NCBI GenBank assembly: GCA_905479545.1
Contig: CAJQNE010000254.1
Span: forward strand, 1 to 8,478
Reading direction: 5' to 3'
Length of the DNA stretch: 8,478 nt
From: an uncultured Gammaproteobacteria bacterium
GTDB lineage: Bacteria > Pseudomonadota > Gammaproteobacteria > CAJQNE01
Under the pieces are notes generated by a model. That model saw only the letters and a program-made list of their open reading frames with translations, did no database searches and was not told the origin of the DNA. Made by a program: the position numbers and the translations under genes. Shown here one piece after another: positions 6,212 to 8,478 of this stretch (within the stretch, counting starts at the first letter, position 1; each line of letters begins with the position of its first letter).

Positions 6212-6748
6212 TTATCCGAGACGAGTTGCGGTTTTTACAATCCGCGAATTGGTGGCTAGGTCGTGCCAGGTGCGACGGTCGGCGTTGGTATACATCCACA
6301 AAAAGCCGAGCCCTGCCGCGAGTAGCGATAATAACGCTACAAAAAATCGTAATATTGATGCGCCCCAACTTAGTCGACCGCCCTGCATGGTTTCGACCCG
6401 CAATTTCCAGGTCTGTAAGCCCAGCGTGCGACCGGTTTTGTGCCAGAAGCCCGCGTAAAAGCCCACGGCTATGGCCACAATGTAAAGCTGCATACCAATC
6501 CGAAGTGCAGGGTTGCGAACTTCCATTGGTACACCTTCTTCCATATTACCCAGCTGGCCGGTTACTGCTAAAAACAGCAGTATGGCGAACAGCAGTATGC
6601 CGGTTAGTAGCAGCACGTCGTAGGTCATAACGCCCAGTCGACGAAGGAGGCTGCAGCTTTCGGGAGAGGCTTTTGCAAACACTAAAATATTACTCAATAA
6701 AACGCGATAGGCGCACAGGGTGCGGTGGTCATAATGGGGAGTCGGCAT
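6212..6748 (-). CDS. RDD-family integral membrane protein
   Basis: 178-residue protein with the RDD domain: RRLGVMTYD (R36, R37, D44), then GRTLGLQTWKLRV (106-118) and DRRTWHDLATNSRIV (157-171). Three hydrophobic segments are visible at about 40-64, 82-102 and 128-152, so it should lie in the inner membrane. RDD proteins are mostly uncharacterised; some act in ion transport or salt tolerance, but nothing here shows a specific function. The start is uncertain. The ATG at 6748 has no evident Shine-Dalgarno, and the first 30 residues are poorly family-like; in many relatives the protein begins only a few residues before the LLRR motif. In-frame TTG (6697) or GTG (6682) codons are alternatives. 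It is the first gene of the minus-strand run, 18 nt ahead of trpD and divergent from pcnB. The link to tryptophan synthesis is positional only. Confidence 0.85.
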   Translation of the reverse strand: MPTPHYDHRTLCAYRVLLSNILVFAKASPESCSLLRRLGVMTYDVLLLTGILLFAILLFLAVTGQLGNMEEGVPMEVRNPALRIGMQLYIVAIAVGFYAGFWHKTGRTLGLQTWKLRVETMQGGRLSWGASILRFFVALLSLLAAGLGFLWMYTNADRRTWHDLATNSRIVKTATRLG

Positions 6749-6782
6749 TAACAGGTGGGTTAAGAACGATTCGACGTACCGT

Positions 6783-6806
6783 TAGTAGCCGTTTGCAGTG
6801 CTACTA
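6783..6806. repeat. Inverted repeat, possible operator
   Basis: Perfect 7-bp arms TAGTAGC (6783-6789) and GCTACTA (6800-6806) are separated by 10 bp. Arm centres are 17 bp apart. The right arm overlaps the candidate minus-strand -10 box, a location suited to a repressor site. No U-run follows on either strand, so a terminator is unlikely. The binding protein, if any, is unknown. Confidence 0.35.
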
Positions 6807-6808
6807 TA
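6803..6808 (-). promoter_or_regulatory. Candidate -10 box for the RDD-trpDC-speA operon
   Basis: TATAGT on the minus strand matches 5 of 6 positions of the sigma-70 -10 box. The -35 region is weak: TTGCCA (6828-6823) is a good hexamer but only 14 bp away. Transcription would start near 6796, about 48 nt before the RDD ATG at 6748. It is offered as the best candidate in the region, not as a firm call. Confidence 0.3.
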
Positions 6809-6872
6809 CCGTTTTGGCGTGGTGGCAAGAACCAGTTCACACCGCGCAATAATTAGCTGGCCTGCAGACGTG

Positions 6873-6894
6873 GCTTCCGAATCATTATGGAAGC
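6873..6894 (+). repeat. Small hairpin in the pcnB leader
   Basis: GCTTCC (6873-6878) and GGAAGC (6889-6894) can pair, with a 10-nt loop, 35 nt upstream of the pcnB ATG. The stem is short, and there is no T-run after it, so it is not a terminator. It might influence translation or stability of the leader, or be chance. Confidence 0.25.
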
Positions 6895-6929
6895 GGCACT
6901 GAAGTGGCCCCGAAGTAGAAAACAAAAGT

Positions 6930-8478
6930 ATGAGCGACGTTCGCCGACTAATAGGCCGCATATTCAACCCTAAGCGCGAGCCTGAAGCAGACAAGCCTGC
7001 GCCGGTAAAGAAATCCGCAGTGGTGGAGAAGTCGGCACAAAAGCCGCCGCAACAGTCAGCGCAGAAATCAGCGTCTGATGATAAACCGGTTGCTAATGAC
7101 AAGGTCGCCAAGCGCCGCCGCAAAAAAACCGAAGCCCGTGAGCCCGAGGGGCTGCAAGCGACCGTTTACCACAAGGCTGACCACGGGATTAACCGCTCTT
7201 ATATGTCGCGGAACGCGATTCGAGTGGTAGAAGGTTTGCAGGATGCCGGTTACGAAGCCTTTGTGGTCGGCGGCTGTGTGCGCGACGCGTTAATGGGTTT
7301 GCGCCCTAAAGACTTTGACGTAGCGACGTCTGCCACGCCCGAGCAGGCTCGTTCGCTATTCCGGAATAGCCGGATTATTGGCCGCCGCTTTAAGCTGGTA
7401 CACGTAGTGTATGGTCGTGAGATTATCGAAACCGCTACCTTCCGGGCGCCTTCCGGTAGCGACGATGATGATCACCACACCGATGGCGCGGGTCGCGTAT
7501 TGCGCGATAACGTTTACGGCACGTTGGCGGACGATGCGGTGCGACGTGATTTCACTTGTAACGCGCTGTATTACGACCCGCGAACCGAAACCGTTCATGA
7601 TTTTGTTGGTGGCATGAATGACCTGAACAGCCGGTTGATCCGGATGATCGGAGATCCACCGACTCGTTTCCGCGAAGACCCGGTGAGGATGCTGCGGGCT
7701 GTGCGCTTTGCTGAAAAGTTGGATTGCGATATTGAAGCTAGCTCGGTGGCTTCAATTCACGAGCTCGCTCCGTTGCTGAGCGACATTCCCGCGGCGCGGC
7801 TATTCGATGAAATTCTGAAGCTGCTGCAAACCGGCCTTGCCGTTGATACCTACAATGCGCTGAAGCATTTTGGTCTGTTCACGCCGCTGTTCCCGTTTTC
7901 CGCGCCTCTTTTGCAAGATGAAAACAGTTCGGATAGCCGCTTGGTGCTGAAGGCATTGAGCAACACCGACGCCCGCATTCATCAGGGTAAAACGGTAACG
8001 CCGGCATTTTTGTTTGCCGCGCTGTTGTGGCCGGCAGTACGCAGCCGTTTTGAACAATCTAAAGCCAGCGGTACGCCCGCAGTTCCTGCGCTTTCGCAGG
8101 CGGCAGGCAGTGTAACCAGCGATCAGGCGCAGCATATTTCTATACCCAAGCGTTTTAGCTTACCGATGCGCGATATCTGGAATTTGCAGTTGCGCTTCGA
8201 TCAGCGCCGTGGACAACGGCCATTGCGGTTGTTAGAGCACCCTAAATTCCGCGCGGCTTACGATTTCATGCTGCTTCGGGTTCACGTTGGCGAAGCGGAG
8301 GAAGAGCTCGCCAAGTGGTGGACTGATATTCAGGAAGAGGACGAGGCAACACGCGAAGAGCGGGTTAAGAACGGCCCGGCGGGTCCTGCGGGTTCGGGTG
8401 GGGCTAATGCAGGTCGTCGTAAGCGAAAGCCACGGCGGCGTAAGCCGGCGGGTGGCAATAGCGGCAGTGATGCGCCGG
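6930..8478 (+). CDS. pcnB: Poly(A) polymerase I (3' end outside window)
   Basis: Adds poly(A) tails to RNA 3' ends, marking them for degradation; cytoplasmic or membrane-associated. 516 codons are open to the window edge, no stop seen. The class II nucleotidyltransferase core has FVVGGCVRDALMG (111-123), catalytic D128 and D130 in PKDFDVAT, and RRDFTCNALYY (205-215). GRRFKLVHV (151-159) matches E. coli poly(A) polymerase and helps separate it from CCA-adding enzymes. The neck region is GDPPTRFREDPVRMLRAVRF (241-260); IPKRF (405-409) and LLEHPKFRAAYDF (434-446) also match PcnB. The C-terminal tail is strongly basic (RRKRKPRRRKP, 496-506). Residues 14-74 form a Lys/Ala/Pro/Gln-rich, probably disordered extension ending in KRRRKK, about 40 residues longer than in E. 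coli. ATG 6930 is the first start after an in-frame TGA (6900); the Shine-Dalgarno is weak. At over 516 residues it exceeds the 465 of E. coli. Confidence 0.95.
   Translation, partial: MSDVRRLIGRIFNPKREPEADKPAPVKKSAVVEKSAQKPPQQSAQKSASDDKPVANDKVAKRRRKKTEAREPEGLQATVYHKADHGINRSYMSRNAIRVVEGLQDAGYEAFVVGGCVRDALMGLRPKDFDVATSATPEQARSLFRNSRIIGRRFKLVHVVYGREIIETATFRAPSGSDDDDHHTDGAGRVLRDNVYGTLADDAVRRDFTCNALYYDPRTETVHDFVGGMNDLNSRLIRMIGDPPTRFREDPVRMLRAVRFAEKLDCDIEASSVASIHELAPLLSDIPAARLFDEILKLLQTGLAVDTYNALKHFGLFTPLFPFSAPLLQDENSSDSRLVLKALSNTDARIHQGKTVTPAFLFAALLWPAVRSRFEQSKASGTPAVPALSQAAGSVTSDQAQHISIPKRFSLPMRDIWNLQLRFDQRRGQRPLRLLEHPKFRAAYDFMLLRVHVGEAEEELAKWWTDIQEEDEATREERVKNGPAGPAGSGGANAGRRKRKPRRRKPAGGNSGSDAP

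Larger units (their letters stand above)
6749..6929. other. Divergent intergenic region between the RDD gene and pcnB
   Basis: 181 bp without a credible gene, expected to hold promoters for both the minus-strand operon and pcnB. It contains two inverted repeats (6783-6806 and 6873-6894) and a TATAGT -10-like box on the minus strand. The pcnB frame is closed upstream by TGA at 6900-6902. Confidence 0.6.

Noticed and set aside
6226..6630. 134-codon plus-strand frame opposite the RDD gene
   Set aside because: The minus strand gives a membrane protein with RDD motifs; the plus-strand product has none.
6782..7123. 113-codon minus-strand frame over the pcnB start
   Set aside because: Overlaps the pcnB N-terminal extension and the promoter region; its Cys/Phe/Gly-rich product is the complement of a Lys/Ala-rich coding stretch.
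7800..8135. 111-codon minus-strand frame inside pcnB
   Set aside because: Antisense to conserved PcnB C-terminal sequence.

Overview
The window looks like core chromosome of a gammaproteobacterium with moderately high GC. The reasons are PcnB (poly(A) polymerase I) of the enterobacterial type, a long biosynthetic arginine decarboxylase SpeA, and the small DUF1289 cysteine protein. The genus cannot be named from the sequence alone; a marine or Pseudomonas-related lineage is an inference.

Layout from left to right. The 3' end of argH (plus strand, cut by the window edge) runs to 616. A type II toxin-antitoxin pair on the minus strand follows: a VapC-like PIN-domain toxin (634-1044) directly abutting its ribbon-helix-helix antitoxin (1045-1287). 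Upstream of the pair, a GCATGC-based palindrome (1318-1335) overlaps a candidate promoter and probably serves as an autoregulatory operator. From 6748 down to 1378 six minus-strand genes form one tightly packed run: RDD-family membrane protein, trpD, trpC, DUF1289 protein, speA, and a 3-hydroxyisobutyrate-dehydrogenase-like reductase. Their junctions are 18 nt apart, a 4-nt ATGA overlap, zero spacing, a 4- or 40-nt overlap, and an 11-nt overlap. That suggests one coupled transcription unit joining two steps of tryptophan synthesis to the first step of arginine-based polyamine synthesis. A 181-bp divergent intergenic region (6749-6929) separates this operon from pcnB, which starts at 6930 on the plus strand and is open to the window edge.

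The most notable anomaly is in trpC. The expected N-terminal helix is present, starting at an ATG (5129) that overlaps the trpD stop, but it lies in a different frame from the rest of the enzyme. A five-A run just before the join suggests a one-base deletion (biological or sequencing error); alternatively the body may be translated by reinitiation at a GTG overlapping the TGA. No phage, insertion sequence, CRISPR, tRNA or rRNA was found. No stretch above 300 bases lacks a gene. I did not find a convincing previously undescribed system; the findings are local curiosities in mostly ordinary housekeeping DNA.
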